A stretch of DNA of 64,000 bases, from contig CALUIB010000001.1 of NCBI GenBank assembly GCA_944320595.1, forward strand, positions 62,001-126,000, in the 5' to 3' direction. Origin of the DNA: an uncultured Muribaculaceae bacterium (GTDB lineage: Bacteria; Bacteroidota; Bacteroidia; Bacteroidales; Muribaculaceae). The notes under the pieces were generated by a model. It searched no databases. It saw only the letters and a program-made list of their open reading frames with translations, and had not been told where the DNA came from. The translations under genes and the position numbers were made by a program. Positions 25,623 to 35,631 of the stretch are shown piece after piece (the first letter of the stretch is position 1; each line of letters starts with the position of its first letter).

Positions 25623-27410
25623 ATGAAGCATATTAGGAATTTCTGCATAATAGCGCATATCGACCATGGCAAGAGTACGCTTGCCGACCGTCTGCTTGAA
25701 CGTACTAAGACCGTAGTGGGCAAGGATTTGCAAGACCAGGTACTCGATGACATGGATCTTGAGCGTGAGCGTGGCATCACCATCAAGAGCCACGCCATAC
25801 AGATGGATTATATACATAAAGGGGAGGCATACGTGCTTAACCTAATCGACACCCCGGGGCACGTGGATTTTTCATACGAGGTGTCGCGCTCGATTGCTGC
25901 TTGCGAAGGAGCGTTGCTGATAGTTGACGCATCGCAAGGCATACAGGCACAGACAATTTCAAACCTGTATATGGCCATTGACAACGGGCTTGAAATTATC
26001 CCGGTTATAAACAAGGTTGACCTTGACAGCGCAAAGCCCGACGAGGTGGAAGACCAAATTATAGACTTGCTCGGATGCAAGCGCGATGAGATAATTCGTG
26101 CCAGCGGCAAGACGGGCATTGGAGTTGACGAGATACTTGATGCAATAGTGGAGCGTGTGCCTGCGCCAAAGGGTGACCCCGATGCGCCATTGCAGGCATT
26201 GATTTTCGACTCGGTGTTCAACCCGTTCCGTGGCATAATAGCTTACTTTAAGATTTTGAACGGCACACTTCGCAAAGATGACTTTGTGAAATTTGTCAGC
26301 ACCGACAAGGAGTACCATGCCGATGAGGTGGGTGTGCTGAAACTCACCATGTCGCCACGCGAGGAATTATCGGCAGGCAATGTGGGTTACATAATTTCAG
26401 GCATTAAGACCTCGAAGGAGGTTAGGGTGGGCGATACTATCACCCATGTCGAGCAGCCTTGTGAAAAGGCGATAGCGGGATTTCAGGAGGTCAAGCCTAT
26501 GGTGTTTGCCGGGGTTTATCCCATAGTCAACGAGGATTTTGAGAACTTGCGCTCGTCGCTCGAAAAGTTGCAGCTCAATGATGCCTCTCTTACGTTCCAG
26601 CCCGAGTCGTCTATAGCCCTCGGTTTTGGTTTCCGTTGCGGTTTCCTCGGATTGTTGCACATGGAGATAGTGCAAGAACGCTTGAGCCGTGAATATAACA
26701 TGGAGGTTATAACCACTGTGCCCAACGTGTCGTACAAAGTGTTTGACAAGAAAGGTGGTTGCATCGAGGTGCATAATCCGGCCGGTATGCCCGACCCGAC
26801 TTACATCGACCATATAGAAGAGCCGTATATACGTGCCTCGATTATCACAGTGACCGATTACATAGGCCCGATTATGACGTTGTGCCTTGGCAAGCGAGGT
26901 GAATTGGTGAAACAGGAATATATTTCGGGCAACCGTATAGAACTGATTTTCGACCTTCCGCTTGGGGAAATTGTAATAGACTTTTACGATAAGCTGAAAA
27001 GCATATCGAAGGGGTATGCTTCATTTGACTACCATATTCACGACTTCCGCGAATCACGGTTAGTGAAACTCGATATTTTGCTTAATGGCGAGCCTGTGGA
27101 TGCCCTTAGCACACTCACGCACTTCGATAATGCGGCTACATTCGGACGCCGAATGTGTGAGAAACTGAAAGAGCTTATCCCGCGCCAGCAGTTTGATATA
27201 GCGGTGCAAGCAGCCATCGGAGCCAAAATCATTGCACGAGAGACCATCAAGGCTGTACGTAAGGACGTGACTGCTAAGTGCTACGGTGGCGACGTTAGCC
27301 GCAAGCGAAAACTGCTTGAAAAGCAAAAAGCGGGAAAGAAACGCATGAAACAGATTGGTTCGGTGGAGGTTCCGCAAAAAGCCTTCCTCGCCGTACTGAA
27401 ACTTGACTAA
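25623..27410 (+). CDS. lepA: elongation factor 4 (LepA)
   Basis: 595 residues, ribosome-associated GTPase that back-translocates or remodels stalled ribosomes. All GTPase motifs are intact: [27 protein letters not shown] and NKVDL. The LepA-specific C-terminal domain is present ([41 protein letters not shown]). Monocistronic, with its own promoter and terminator. Confidence 0.97.
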   Translation: MKHIRNFCIIAHIDHGKSTLADRLLERTKTVVGKDLQDQVLDDMDLERERGITIKSHAIQMDYIHKGEAYVLNLIDTPGHVDFSYEVSRSIAACEGALLIVDASQGIQAQTISNLYMAIDNGLEIIPVINKVDLDSAKPDEVEDQIIDLLGCKRDEIIRASGKTGIGVDEILDAIVERVPAPKGDPDAPLQALIFDSVFNPFRGIIAYFKILNGTLRKDDFVKFVSTDKEYHADEVGVLKLTMSPREELSAGNVGYIISGIKTSKEVRVGDTITHVEQPCEKAIAGFQEVKPMVFAGVYPIVNEDFENLRSSLEKLQLNDASLTFQPESSIALGFGFRCGFLGLLHMEIVQERLSREYNMEVITTVPNVSYKVFDKKGGCIEVHNPAGMPDPTYIDHIEEPYIRASIITVTDYIGPIMTLCLGKRGELVKQEYISGNRIELIFDLPLGEIVIDFYDKLKSISKGYASFDYHIHDFRESRLVKLDILLNGEPVDALSTLTHFDNAATFGRRMCEKLKELIPRQQFDIAVQAAIGAKIIARETIKAVRKDVTAKCYGGDVSRKRKLLEKQKAGKKRMKQIGSVEVPQKAFLAVLKLD

Positions 27411-27422
27411 AGGGCGGGATTA

Positions 27423-27475
27423 TATACGAATATAGGCGCGGCAATGCCGCGCCTATATTCGTATAATTGTATTTT
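27423..27475. terminator. bidirectional terminator between lepA and the epimerase gene
   Basis: A long perfect inverted repeat (TACGAATATAGGCGCGGCA at 27425-27443 and its complement at 27445-27463) is followed by TAATTGTATTTTT on the plus strand. It separates convergent genes and probably stops both. Confidence 0.8.
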
Positions 27476-27485
27476 TGCCACCTCG

Positions 27486-28619
27486 TTATAGCAATTTTAC
27501 GCCTATGCCGGGGCGGTCGGTCGGAACTGTGACTTGTCCGTTGATGATTTTTATGCCGTCGAAACGGTCGTTTGAAATTAGTAGGTTTCCATCAAGGTCG
27601 GCCCAGTCGGCGAGTGGAGCCAATTGGGCGGCTGCCGTCACGGCACATGATGTTTCGGTCATGCACCCTATCATCACTTTCATGTTCAGGGAACGAGCCA
27701 GCACAGTCATTTTGTATGCTTCGTGCATTCCGGTGCTTTTCATCAGCTTTATGTTTATGCCGTCGTAATATTCGGCAAGGCGCGGGATGTCGGGCAGGCG
27801 TTGGAACACCTCGTCGGCAATTATGGGCAATGGGCTGCGTTCACGCAGCCAGCCTGTTTCCTTGAGCATTTCTCGTGGCAATGGTTGTTCTACGAACAGA
27901 CAATTTTTGTCGCTCAACCATTCAGCCATTTCAAGTGCGCGCTGTGGGTCGTTCCATCCTTGGTTGGCATCTACGCATATTGGAACATCGGTGATGCTAC
28001 GTATTATCTCCACGAGTTGCTTGTCGTTGTCGAGTCCCATTTTCACTTTTATCACCTTGTATGGTTCTGCCTCTTGCATTTTCAGCCTCACCATTTCTTC
28101 GGTGTCGATACCTATGGTAAAGCTTGTGCATGGCGACTTTTCGGGCGACAGGCCCCATATACGATACCATGGTTGCCCCATGATTTTCCCAAGGAGGTCG
28201 TGCAGGGCTATGTCGATTGATGCCTTGGCGGCGCGGTTGCCATCTTCCACGTTATCGACATATTCAAGTATTTCTTCAAGCCTGAATGGGTCGGTGAATT
28301 GGCCAAGATCGACTTTTTGCAGAAATCGGCACACGCTTTCGACACTTTCGCCAAGATATGGCGGCATAGATGCCTCGCCATATCCTATGATGCCGTCATA
28401 TTCTATTTCCACTTGTACGTCGGGCGTGGTTGTGCGGCTTGACCGTGCAAGGTTGAACGAGTGTTTTAATTGCAACTCGTATGGCATATACGACAAGTTA
28501 AGCCGTCCGTTCCTGCCATTGCTGCGGTGTGTGGCATTGCCAAATGCCGGAATTGAGACTGGCAATGTTGCTGCAACTATTCCCATTCCGGTCAATCCGA
28601 TAAATTTGCGCCTGTTCAT
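27486..28619 (-). CDS. L-Ala-D/L-Glu-type dipeptide epimerase with Tat-like signal
   Basis: 377 residues, enolase-superfamily (MR/MLE) enzyme. It matches the dipeptide epimerase group with KVKMG (catalytic lysine), metal ligands in DANQGW, VEQPLP and DEVFQ, and the second lysine in KLMKSTG. These enzymes convert L-Ala-D-Glu from murein peptides to L-Ala-L-Glu. The N-terminus MNRRKFIGLTGMGIVAATLP looks like a twin-arginine signal, so it may act outside the cytoplasm. It starts 7 bases after the NlpC/P60 endopeptidase that would supply its substrate. Confidence 0.85.
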   Translation of the reverse strand: MNRRKFIGLTGMGIVAATLPVSIPAFGNATHRSNGRNGRLNLSYMPYELQLKHSFNLARSSRTTTPDVQVEIEYDGIIGYGEASMPPYLGESVESVCRFLQKVDLGQFTDPFRLEEILEYVDNVEDGNRAAKASIDIALHDLLGKIMGQPWYRIWGLSPEKSPCTSFTIGIDTEEMVRLKMQEAEPYKVIKVKMGLDNDKQLVEIIRSITDVPICVDANQGWNDPQRALEMAEWLSDKNCLFVEQPLPREMLKETGWLRERSPLPIIADEVFQRLPDIPRLAEYYDGINIKLMKSTGMHEAYKMTVLARSLNMKVMIGCMTETSCAVTAAAQLAPLADWADLDGNLLISNDRFDGIKIINGQVTVPTDRPGIGVKLL

Positions 28620-28626
28620 GAGGTTC

Positions 28627-29547
28627 TTAATTTTTTGGGTTGAAGTACCACGGGTGCATGATTACAGGTGTGATGCCTTCGGTGCCTATGTTTCCGGCTA
28701 TGCGGCGTATTGATAGCAAATCACGGCCTATATACCTTCCGTCGGTAGGGTCGATGCTATTGTATTTGACCATTCCCGAACAGTGTATGCACAGGCCTTC
28801 GTTGACATACATACCCACATGGGTTACTCGTCCTGCCGAATTTCCCCAAAACAGCAAGTCTCCCTTTTGTGCTTTCTCCCATTGGGAAGGATTGATTCGT
28901 GTTCCGTAAAGTGCCTGCTGCGATGCGTCGCGCTGCAAGATTATGGCATTGGCAAAGTAGCACGTCTTCGTGAACCCCGAGCAGTCGGCCATCTTGGTTG
29001 AAGTGCCTCCCCACAGGTAGGCCATGCCGAGCATTTGCCGAGCCACGTTGATTATCAAGTCGGTATCGAAGTCTTGTCTTGCCCATTCGTCTAAGTCGGC
29101 TATGTCTTGTGTACGCACATATCCTGTCCGCCCATCGGGCGTTACAACTTGGGTTTGACCGTTACTGCCGCCGTTGCTTTGCAGTATGCATCCCAGTACA
29201 AGGTCGCTTACTGGGGTTCCTTCGGCCATGATTGCCGATTGCATAGCCGTGACCACCACTCGGTGTGCATTGCGCCAATTTTCCATTTGGTTGGGCGAAA
29301 GTATTTCGATGAGCGATTCAGGAACGTATGCCTTGTAGCCGTCGGGCATTTGCACATAATACCATTCTCCTTGCTGTTTCAATATCTTCAACGGGGTTCC
29401 CATCAGTGCTTGTGTTGAGAGCTCGGCAGAATGCCGCCCCTCGGTGCGCATTGATGCCACCGATACTTTCACCAAAGCCCATTGCTGGGCAAGGCTCACC
29501 AGAGGCATCAACAGGGCTATTGCAAATAGAAATATTAATCTTTTCAT
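28627..29547 (-). CDS. NlpC/P60 murein endopeptidase with SH3 domains (YkfC-like)
   Basis: 306 residues. Signal peptide at 1-20, two bacterial SH3-like domains (about 24-85 and 90-155), then an NlpC/P60 cysteine peptidase with Cys in ADCSGFTKT and His in THVGMYV. Homologues cut gamma-D-Glu-diaminopimelate bonds in peptides with a free L-Ala, which yields L-Ala-D-Glu. The downstream epimerase uses that product. It overlaps the upstream nucleotidyltransferase by 4 bases. Confidence 0.88.
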   Translation of the reverse strand: MKRLIFLFAIALLMPLVSLAQQWALVKVSVASMRTEGRHSAELSTQALMGTPLKILKQQGEWYYVQMPDGYKAYVPESLIEILSPNQMENWRNAHRVVVTAMQSAIMAEGTPVSDLVLGCILQSNGGSNGQTQVVTPDGRTGYVRTQDIADLDEWARQDFDTDLIINVARQMLGMAYLWGGTSTKMADCSGFTKTCYFANAIILQRDASQQALYGTRINPSQWEKAQKGDLLFWGNSAGRVTHVGMYVNEGLCIHCSGMVKYNSIDPTDGRYIGRDLLSIRRIAGNIGTEGITPVIMHPWYFNPKN

Positions 29548-30824
29548 AATCTTACTTCTATCAATTGCATGGCGGTTGACGTTGTTATTTCATACGCCTC
29601 GCCTTTGACTATCTTAATGACTTCTCCCGCCGACAGTGTAATAATTCCGCGGCCTGTGATTTCAACATTGCCGTTGCCCGACAGTATGGTCAAGACGCAT
29701 GAATGTTCGTCACTATAAATTTTGCCCGTACTTGAGCCTTGTTGTATGCACACGTGCGTTGTCACGGCACTGGCAGAAGTATCGACTACACGGCGGCTAC
29801 CCCAACCGAATTCTTCGTAACGAGGTTCTTGCGGCAGTTTATCTACAAACTCTTTCAGCCGTTCGCAGTGTTCCTTGTCGGCGACCAATATCCCATCGGG
29901 GCTTGCTGCCACAATTAGGTTAGATGTGCCTATGCATAATAGTGGCAATCCCGATTGATTTATTACTTGTGAGCCACATTCAGGATTATCGACTATGGCA
30001 TTGCCTATGCAGCAGCCTGGCAGTTCGTCGGCGAGTGTGTTCCATGTGCCAAGGTCGCGCCATACGCCCGAGAATGGCAACACCGCAATCGACTTGGCCT
30101 TTTCGGCAACTTCATAGTCGAAACTAATTTTTGGCAGCTCTCCATATCGTTTTCGCATCTCGGCAAATGATGCAGCTTGCATATATCGACCAGTAATAGC
30201 TTTCATGTATCCAAGTTTAAAGGCAAATACGCCGCCGTTCCACAATGCGCCTTCGGCAATTAGTTTGGCGGCTTTGTCCTCGGATGGCTTTTCGGTAAAT
30301 CCTTCAACGCGCATCACAGGTTTGCCCGCCTCTCCCTTCTGCGGCACCACGTATCCAAATTTAGGCGAGGCATACGTGGGGCATATACCCATAAGCACCA
30401 AGTCGGCTGCATTGTCCTTGACAGCCTCGGCCATCCGTCCTATGGTGGCAAAATATCCATTATCGGTAAATGGGTCGCAAGGCATCACTACCACTACTTC
30501 GTCGTCGCTGCAATTTTTCTCCATTGCGAGGTATGACGTAGCCAGTGCTATTGCCGGGAATGTGTCGCGGCGTTCTGGTTCGGTGACAATATCCACGCCA
30601 GTTCCCAATTGGGCCTTGATTACTCCCAGCTGGGCTTCGCCGGTGGCAATTGTGACATCGCAATCGGGCATGGTCTCGCCAATTTGCCTCACCACTCGCT
30701 GCACCATCGATTCTGTTCCGCCCGACGGAGACGGCAGCACACGAACAAATTGCTTGGATCGTGCATTGTTAGACACCGGCCAAAGCCTTTTACCCGAACC
30801 TCCCGACAAAAGAATGATTTTCAT
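29544..30824 (-). CDS. manC: mannose-1-phosphate guanylyltransferase-like protein
   Basis: 426 residues. N-terminal nucleotidyltransferase domain with IILLSGGSGKRLWPVSNN, VMPCDPF, GFTEKPS and WNGGVFAFK; C-terminal cupin-like domain (SDEHSCVLTILSGNGNVEITGRG). It should make GDP-mannose for surface sugars. The activation loop reads GGSGKRLWP instead of the common GGSGTRLWP, so a different sugar is possible. First gene of a unit with the endopeptidase and epimerase, and it has its own promoter. Confidence 0.82.
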   Translation of the reverse strand: MKIILLSGGSGKRLWPVSNNARSKQFVRVLPSPSGGTESMVQRVVRQIGETMPDCDVTIATGEAQLGVIKAQLGTGVDIVTEPERRDTFPAIALATSYLAMEKNCSDDEVVVVMPCDPFTDNGYFATIGRMAEAVKDNAADLVLMGICPTYASPKFGYVVPQKGEAGKPVMRVEGFTEKPSEDKAAKLIAEGALWNGGVFAFKLGYMKAITGRYMQAASFAEMRKRYGELPKISFDYEVAEKAKSIAVLPFSGVWRDLGTWNTLADELPGCCIGNAIVDNPECGSQVINQSGLPLLCIGTSNLIVAASPDGILVADKEHCERLKEFVDKLPQEPRYEEFGWGSRRVVDTSASAVTTHVCIQQGSSTGKIYSDEHSCVLTILSGNGNVEITGRGIITLSAGEVIKIVKGEAYEITTSTAMQLIEVRL

Positions 30825-30858
30825 ACTATTTTTGCATTTATATGGTTTTTATTGTTCA

Positions 30859-30889
30859 CAAAATTAGCATATTATTCAATATTGGCAAA
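30859..30889 (-). promoter_or_regulatory. promoter of the manC-endopeptidase-epimerase operon
   Basis: On the minus strand TTTG (30886-30889), 19 bases, TAATTTTG (30859-30866), 35 bases before the start codon at 30824. Exact match to the Bacteroidetes consensus. Confidence 0.75.
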
Positions 30890-31009
30890 TTTTTATAATA
30901 AGATTAATTGATAGCCTCTTTTTAGCCTAAAAGAGTATTGTGGTGCAAATATTATGTCGAAATTTGAAATTTTTTCTCTTGTTTTGTTAGCAATTTGCAA
31001 TAAAATATG

Positions 31010-31017
31010 TATTTTTG
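31010..31017 (+). promoter_or_regulatory. candidate -7 element of gltBD
   Basis: TATTTTTG fits TAnnTTTG. No TTTG stands at the usual 19-21 bases upstream (nearest are 12 and 23 away), which would fit an activator-dependent promoter, but this is only suggestive. Confidence 0.45.
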
Positions 31018-31064
31018 CAAGCAAAAGTTGTTAGGTATTAGGTTTGGACAATAAAAATGACGAA

Positions 31065-34000
31065 ATGAAGGATACCCAAGGCAAAGGGTGCAACGCCCAT
31101 AGAGAAAAGTACCGGCAGCCGATAGGGCTGTATGACCCAGCTTGCGAGCATGATGCTTGCGGCGTGGGAATGATTGTTGACATTCACGGGAATAAGTCGC
31201 ACGAGCTTGTGGATTCAGCTCTTAAAGTGCTTGAGAATATGAAGCACCGTGGTGCGGAAGGAGCTGATAACAAGACTGGCGATGGTGCCGGCATCATGCT
31301 TCAGATTCCGCATGAATTTATCTTGTTGCAGGGCATCCCGGTTCCCGAAAAAGGGAAATATGGCACTGGGCTTGTGTTCTTGCCGAAAGACAAGGAACGG
31401 CAATCGGCCATATTGAGCATAATGATTGAGGAAATAGAGCGTGAAGGTCTCACATTGATGCACTTGCGCACAGTGCCTGTGAACTCTGAAGTGCTGGGAG
31501 AAAACGCAATGCGTACCGAACCCGATATAAGGCAGGTGTTTATCACTGGCATCACCGACGTGGCCAATATAGACCGAACGCTGTATAAAATCAGGAAAAA
31601 AGTGGAAAGGCGCGTTAACGACAGTGATTTTTACATTGTATCGTTGTCGAGCAAAAATATAGTGTATAAAGGAATGCTTTCATCGGTACAGGTAAGGAAG
31701 TATTTTACCGACCTCACGCAGCCATATTTCACCAGCGGCATGGCGATAGTGCACTCACGGTTCAGTACAAACACTTTCCCTACATGGAGCCTTGCACAGC
31801 CTTTCCGCCTGCTTGCCCACAACGGTGAAATCAACACCATCCGCGGCAACCGAGGGTGGATGGAGGCTCGTGAAAGCGTTCTTTCAACTCCGCTGCTTGG
31901 CGATGTGAAGGATATTCGCCCCATAGTGCAACCCGGCATGAGCGACAGTGCGTCGCTCGACAATGTGCTTGAGTTCTTCGTGATGTCGGGGCTTAGCCTG
32001 CCCCATGCAATGGCGATGCTTGTGCCAGAGTCGTTTAACGACAAGAATCCCATCAGCGAGGACTTGAAGGCATTCTATGAGTATCATTCTATATTGATGG
32101 AACCGTGGGATGGTCCGGCTGCGTTGCTGTTCAGCGATGGCCGTTATGCCGGAGGTATGCTTGACCGCAACGGCTTGCGTCCGGCTCGCTACCTTATCAC
32201 CAAAGACGACATTATGGTAGTGGCCAGCGAATCGGGGGTGATAAGTTTCGAGCCGGAGAAAATAAAGGAGAAAGGCCGCTTGCAGCCGGGAAAGATATTG
32301 CTTGTGGATACGCAAGAGGGTAAAATATATTATGACGGGGAGATTAAGGAGCAACTTGCATCGGCAAAACCATACCGAAAGTGGCTTTCGACCAACCGCA
32401 TAGAGCTCGATGCCCTGCGTAGTGGCCGGAAAGTGAGCAACAGCGTGGATGACTACGACTGCCGGTTGCGGGCGTTTGGCTATACTCGCGAAGACGTGGA
32501 GCGCATAATAATCCCTATGAGCGACAAGGGTGTGGAGCCTACCGCGTCGATGGGCAACGACACGCCGCTTGCGGTGCTGTCGCAGCAGCCTCAGTTGCTA
32601 TTCAATTACTTCCGCCAGCAGTTTGCTCAAGTAACAAACCCGGCCATCGACCCTATACGCGAGGAGCTTGTAATGTCGCTTATAGAATATATAGGTGCGG
32701 TGGGAACAAATATCTTGATGCCAAATGAAAGTCATTGCAAGATGGTGCGGCTTCCACACCCAATATTGACCAATGCGCAACTCGACATATTATGTAACAT
32801 ACGGTATAAAGGCTTTAACACTGTTAAGTTGCCCATGACTTTTGAAGTTGGCAAGGGGGTCTCGGGGCTGCGTGAAGCGATAGGGCGTTTGTGTGCCGAT
32901 GCCGAGGAGGCAGTGAGCAACGGCGTTAACTATATAATACTTTCAGACCGCGATATTGATGAGACACACGCAGCCATACCGTCGCTGCTTGCAGTGAGTG
33001 CAGTGCATCATCACTTGATAAGTGTGCAGAAACGTGTGCAGACTGCGCTGATAGTGGAAAGTGGCGAAATTCGAGAAGTAATGCATGCCGCCCTGTTGCT
33101 GGGATATGGCGCAAGTGCCATTAATCCGTATATGGCATTCGCCATACTCGACCACCTGTCGAAGTCGGGAGAAATCTCTATGCATTATGAGACAGCCGAG
33201 AAGAATTATATCAAGGCCGTGTGCAAGGGCTTGTTCAAGATAATGAGCAAAATGGGCATTAGTACCATACGCTCATACCGCGGTGCGAAGATTTTTGAGG
33301 CAGTGGGGCTTGGCGAGGATTTGCTGAGAGCTTATTTCGGCACGGATGTGTCGTCGATAGGCGGAATAGGGCTGAAAGAGATTGCCGCCGACTATATCAA
33401 GTTTCATGACGCTGGATTTGTTGGCGACCATGAGGGGGAATTGTTGCCGCACGTTGGGCAATATTCTTACCGCAAGGATGGTGAACAGCACGCATGGAAC
33501 CCCGAGACAATAAGTACCTTGCAACTCGCCACAAGGCTTGGCAGCTATGAAAAGTTCAAGGAGTTTACTCGCAAGGTTGACGAAAAACAGTCACCGATAT
33601 TCCTACGCGACTTTTTCACGTTCAAGAGAAATCCTATCCCCATAGAGCAAGTGGAGCCTGTGGAGAAAATAGTAAAACACTTTGTTACCGGTGCAATATC
33701 ATTTGGGGCAATCAGCAAGGAGGCTCATGAGGCCCTTGCGCTTGCCATGAATGAACTTGGCTCGCGCAGCAACACAGGCGAGGGTGGGGAAGATGCCGAG
33801 CGTTTTCATGGCAATGTAGGAGGTATTTCACTCAACAGCAGGACCAAGCAGGTGGCATCGGGACGTTTCGGTGTAACTGCCGAATATCTTGTTAATGCCG
33901 ACGAGATACAAATAAAAGTTGCACAGGGAGCCAAGCCTGGTGAAGGCGGGCAGTTGCCTGGTTTCAAAGTCGATGAGGTGATTGCGCGTACGCGTCATTC

Positions 34001-35585
34001 AATCCCCGGCATTTCGTTGATTTCCCCACCGCCGCACCACGACATATATTCAATTGAAGACTTGGCTCAACTGATTTTCGACTTGAAGAATGTAAACCCT
34101 CGGGCAAAAATCAGTGTGAAACTTGTGGCTGAAAGCGGCGTGGGTACGATAGCTGCCGGTGTAGTGAAGGCTAAAGCCGACTTGATTGTGATTTCGGGTG
34201 CCGAGGGCGGCACTGGGGCATCACCGGCATCGTCGGTTCGTTATGCTGGCATATCGCCCGAGATAGGACTGAGTGAGACGCAGCAGACACTTGTGCTAAA
34301 CGGCCTGCGTGGGCAGGTGCGCTTGCAGACCGACGGTCAAATCAAGACCGGCCACGACGTAATTAGCATGGCGTTGCTTGGTGCCGAAGAATTTGCGTTT
34401 GGAACAACTGCACTTATAGTGCTTGGTTGCGTGATGATGCGCAAGTGCCATGCCAACACTTGCCCGGTGGGCGTAGCCACGCAAGACCCGAAATTGCGTG
34501 AACACTTCAGAGGACATTATAAATATGTGGTGAATTACTTCAAATTCCTTGCTCAGGAAGTGCGTGAATATCTTGCCGACATGGGCTTTACGAGCCTTGA
34601 TGAAATAGTGGGGAGAACCGACCTTATTGAGGTAAAGCCAGGTCAACCGGGTAGCAAGCAATCGTTGCTCGACTTCGGGCGCATATTGCATAGAAATGAA
34701 AACAATGGTGCGGCCATACGCAACGTTGCGGTGCAGGTACACGACATCGACAATGTGAAAGATGTGCAGATGGTAGCTGCCGCGCATGACGCTATAGAAA
34801 GTGGCAAGGAGATTTCGCTTGAATATGCAATAGCCAATACCGACCGTGCCGTTGGCGCCATGCTTTCGGGTGCCGTGGCAGCACGGTATGGCGATGCCGG
34901 ATTGCCCGACAGGACTATTAATGTACAGTTCAAAGGGGCGGCAGGGCAAAGTTTCGGAGCATTCCTTGCACACGGCATCAGTTTCCGGCTTGAAGGAGAA
35001 GCCAACGACTACCTTGGCAAGGGGCTTAGTGGCGGACATATTTCTGTACACCCACCTGTGAGAAGTAATTTCGAGGCCGAGAAGAACACTATTGCCGGCA
35101 ACACTTTGCTGTATGGAGCGACAAGTGGAGAGGTGTATATAAACGGGCGTGTAGGCGAACGCTTTGCCGTGCGCAATTCAGGTGCCATAGCCGTTGTGGA
35201 GGGCGTTGGCGACCACTGTTGCGAATACATGACAGGTGGCAGGGTAGTAGTGCTTGGCGAAACCGGGCGCAATTTTGCCGCAGGTATGAGCGGCGGCGTG
35301 GCTTATGTGTGGGATAAAAACCACAATTTCGACTATTTCTGCAACATGGAGATGGTGGAGTTGTCGTTGCTCGAAGATACCACGGCCCGCAAGGAATTGC
35401 ACGAGCTTGTGCGCCAGCATTATTTCTATACAGGCTCGCACCTCGCACGTACTATGCTTGACGACTGGAATCGGTATATCAACGATTTTATACAAGTAAC
35501 TCCGATAGAGTATAAAAAAGTGCTTGCCGAGGAGCAAATGCGCCGCTTGCAACAGAAAATAGCTGAAGTGCAGAGGGATTATTGA
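31065..35585 (+). CDS. gltB: glutamate synthase large subunit
   Basis: About 1506 residues. It forms glutamate from glutamine and 2-oxoglutarate with GltD. The N-terminal glutaminase has nucleophile Cys in HDACGVGMIVD after a short propeptide. The central domain, FMN-binding synthase domain (SNTGEGGEDAERFHGN, GAKPGEGGQLPGFKV, SGAEGGTGASP) and 3Fe-4S cysteines (CVMMRKCHANTCPVGVA) follow, then the C-terminal GXGXG helix domain. I use ATG 31065; a TTG at 31044 in the same frame is an alternative. gltD follows after 46 bases. Confidence 0.95.
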   Translation: MKDTQGKGCNAHREKYRQPIGLYDPACEHDACGVGMIVDIHGNKSHELVDSALKVLENMKHRGAEGADNKTGDGAGIMLQIPHEFILLQGIPVPEKGKYGTGLVFLPKDKERQSAILSIMIEEIEREGLTLMHLRTVPVNSEVLGENAMRTEPDIRQVFITGITDVANIDRTLYKIRKKVERRVNDSDFYIVSLSSKNIVYKGMLSSVQVRKYFTDLTQPYFTSGMAIVHSRFSTNTFPTWSLAQPFRLLAHNGEINTIRGNRGWMEARESVLSTPLLGDVKDIRPIVQPGMSDSASLDNVLEFFVMSGLSLPHAMAMLVPESFNDKNPISEDLKAFYEYHSILMEPWDGPAALLFSDGRYAGGMLDRNGLRPARYLITKDDIMVVASESGVISFEPEKIKEKGRLQPGKILLVDTQEGKIYYDGEIKEQLASAKPYRKWLSTNRIELDALRSGRKVSNSVDDYDCRLRAFGYTREDVERIIIPMSDKGVEPTASMGNDTPLAVLSQQPQLLFNYFRQQFAQVTNPAIDPIREELVMSLIEYIGAVGTNILMPNESHCKMVRLPHPILTNAQLDILCNIRYKGFNTVKLPMTFEVGKGVSGLREAIGRLCADAEEAVSNGVNYIILSDRDIDETHAAIPSLLAVSAVHHHLISVQKRVQTALIVESGEIREVMHAALLLGYGASAINPYMAFAILDHLSKSGEISMHYETAEKNYIKAVCKGLFKIMSKMGISTIRSYRGAKIFEAVGLGEDLLRAYFGTDVSSIGGIGLKEIAADYIKFHDAGFVGDHEGELLPHVGQYSYRKDGEQHAWNPETISTLQLATRLGSYEKFKEFTRKVDEKQSPIFLRDFFTFKRNPIPIEQVEPVEKIVKHFVTGAISFGAISKEAHEALALAMNELGSRSNTGEGGEDAERFHGNVGGISLNSRTKQVASGRFGVTAEYLVNADEIQIKVAQGAKPGEGGQLPGFKVDEVIARTRHSIPGISLISPPPHHDIYSIEDLAQLIFDLKNVNPRAKISVKLVAESGVGTIAAGVVKAKADLIVISGAEGGTGASPASSVRYAGISPEIGLSETQQTLVLNGLRGQVRLQTDGQIKTGHDVISMALLGAEEFAFGTTALIVLGCVMMRKCHANTCPVGVATQDPKLREHFRGHYKYVVNYFKFLAQEVREYLADMGFTSLDEIVGRTDLIEVKPGQPGSKQSLLDFGRILHRNENNGAAIRNVAVQVHDIDNVKDVQMVAAAHDAIESGKEISLEYAIANTDRAVGAMLSGAVAARYGDAGLPDRTINVQFKGAAGQSFGAFLAHGISFRLEGEANDYLGKGLSGGHISVHPPVRSNFEAEKNTIAGNTLLYGATSGEVYINGRVGERFAVRNSGAIAVVEGVGDHCCEYMTGGRVVVLGETGRNFAAGMSGGVAYVWDKNHNFDYFCNMEMVELSLLEDTTARKELHELVRQHYFYTGSHLARTMLDDWNRYINDFIQVTPIEYKKVLAEEQMRRLQQKIAEVQRDY

Positions 35586-35631
35586 CAAAAAACACAATTA
35601 ACAGTAAAAAAAGCAATTACACATATATAAT

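Noticed and set aside
34296-35051. Minus-strand open frame of 251 codons
   Set aside because: Antisense to gltB; no motif or start context.
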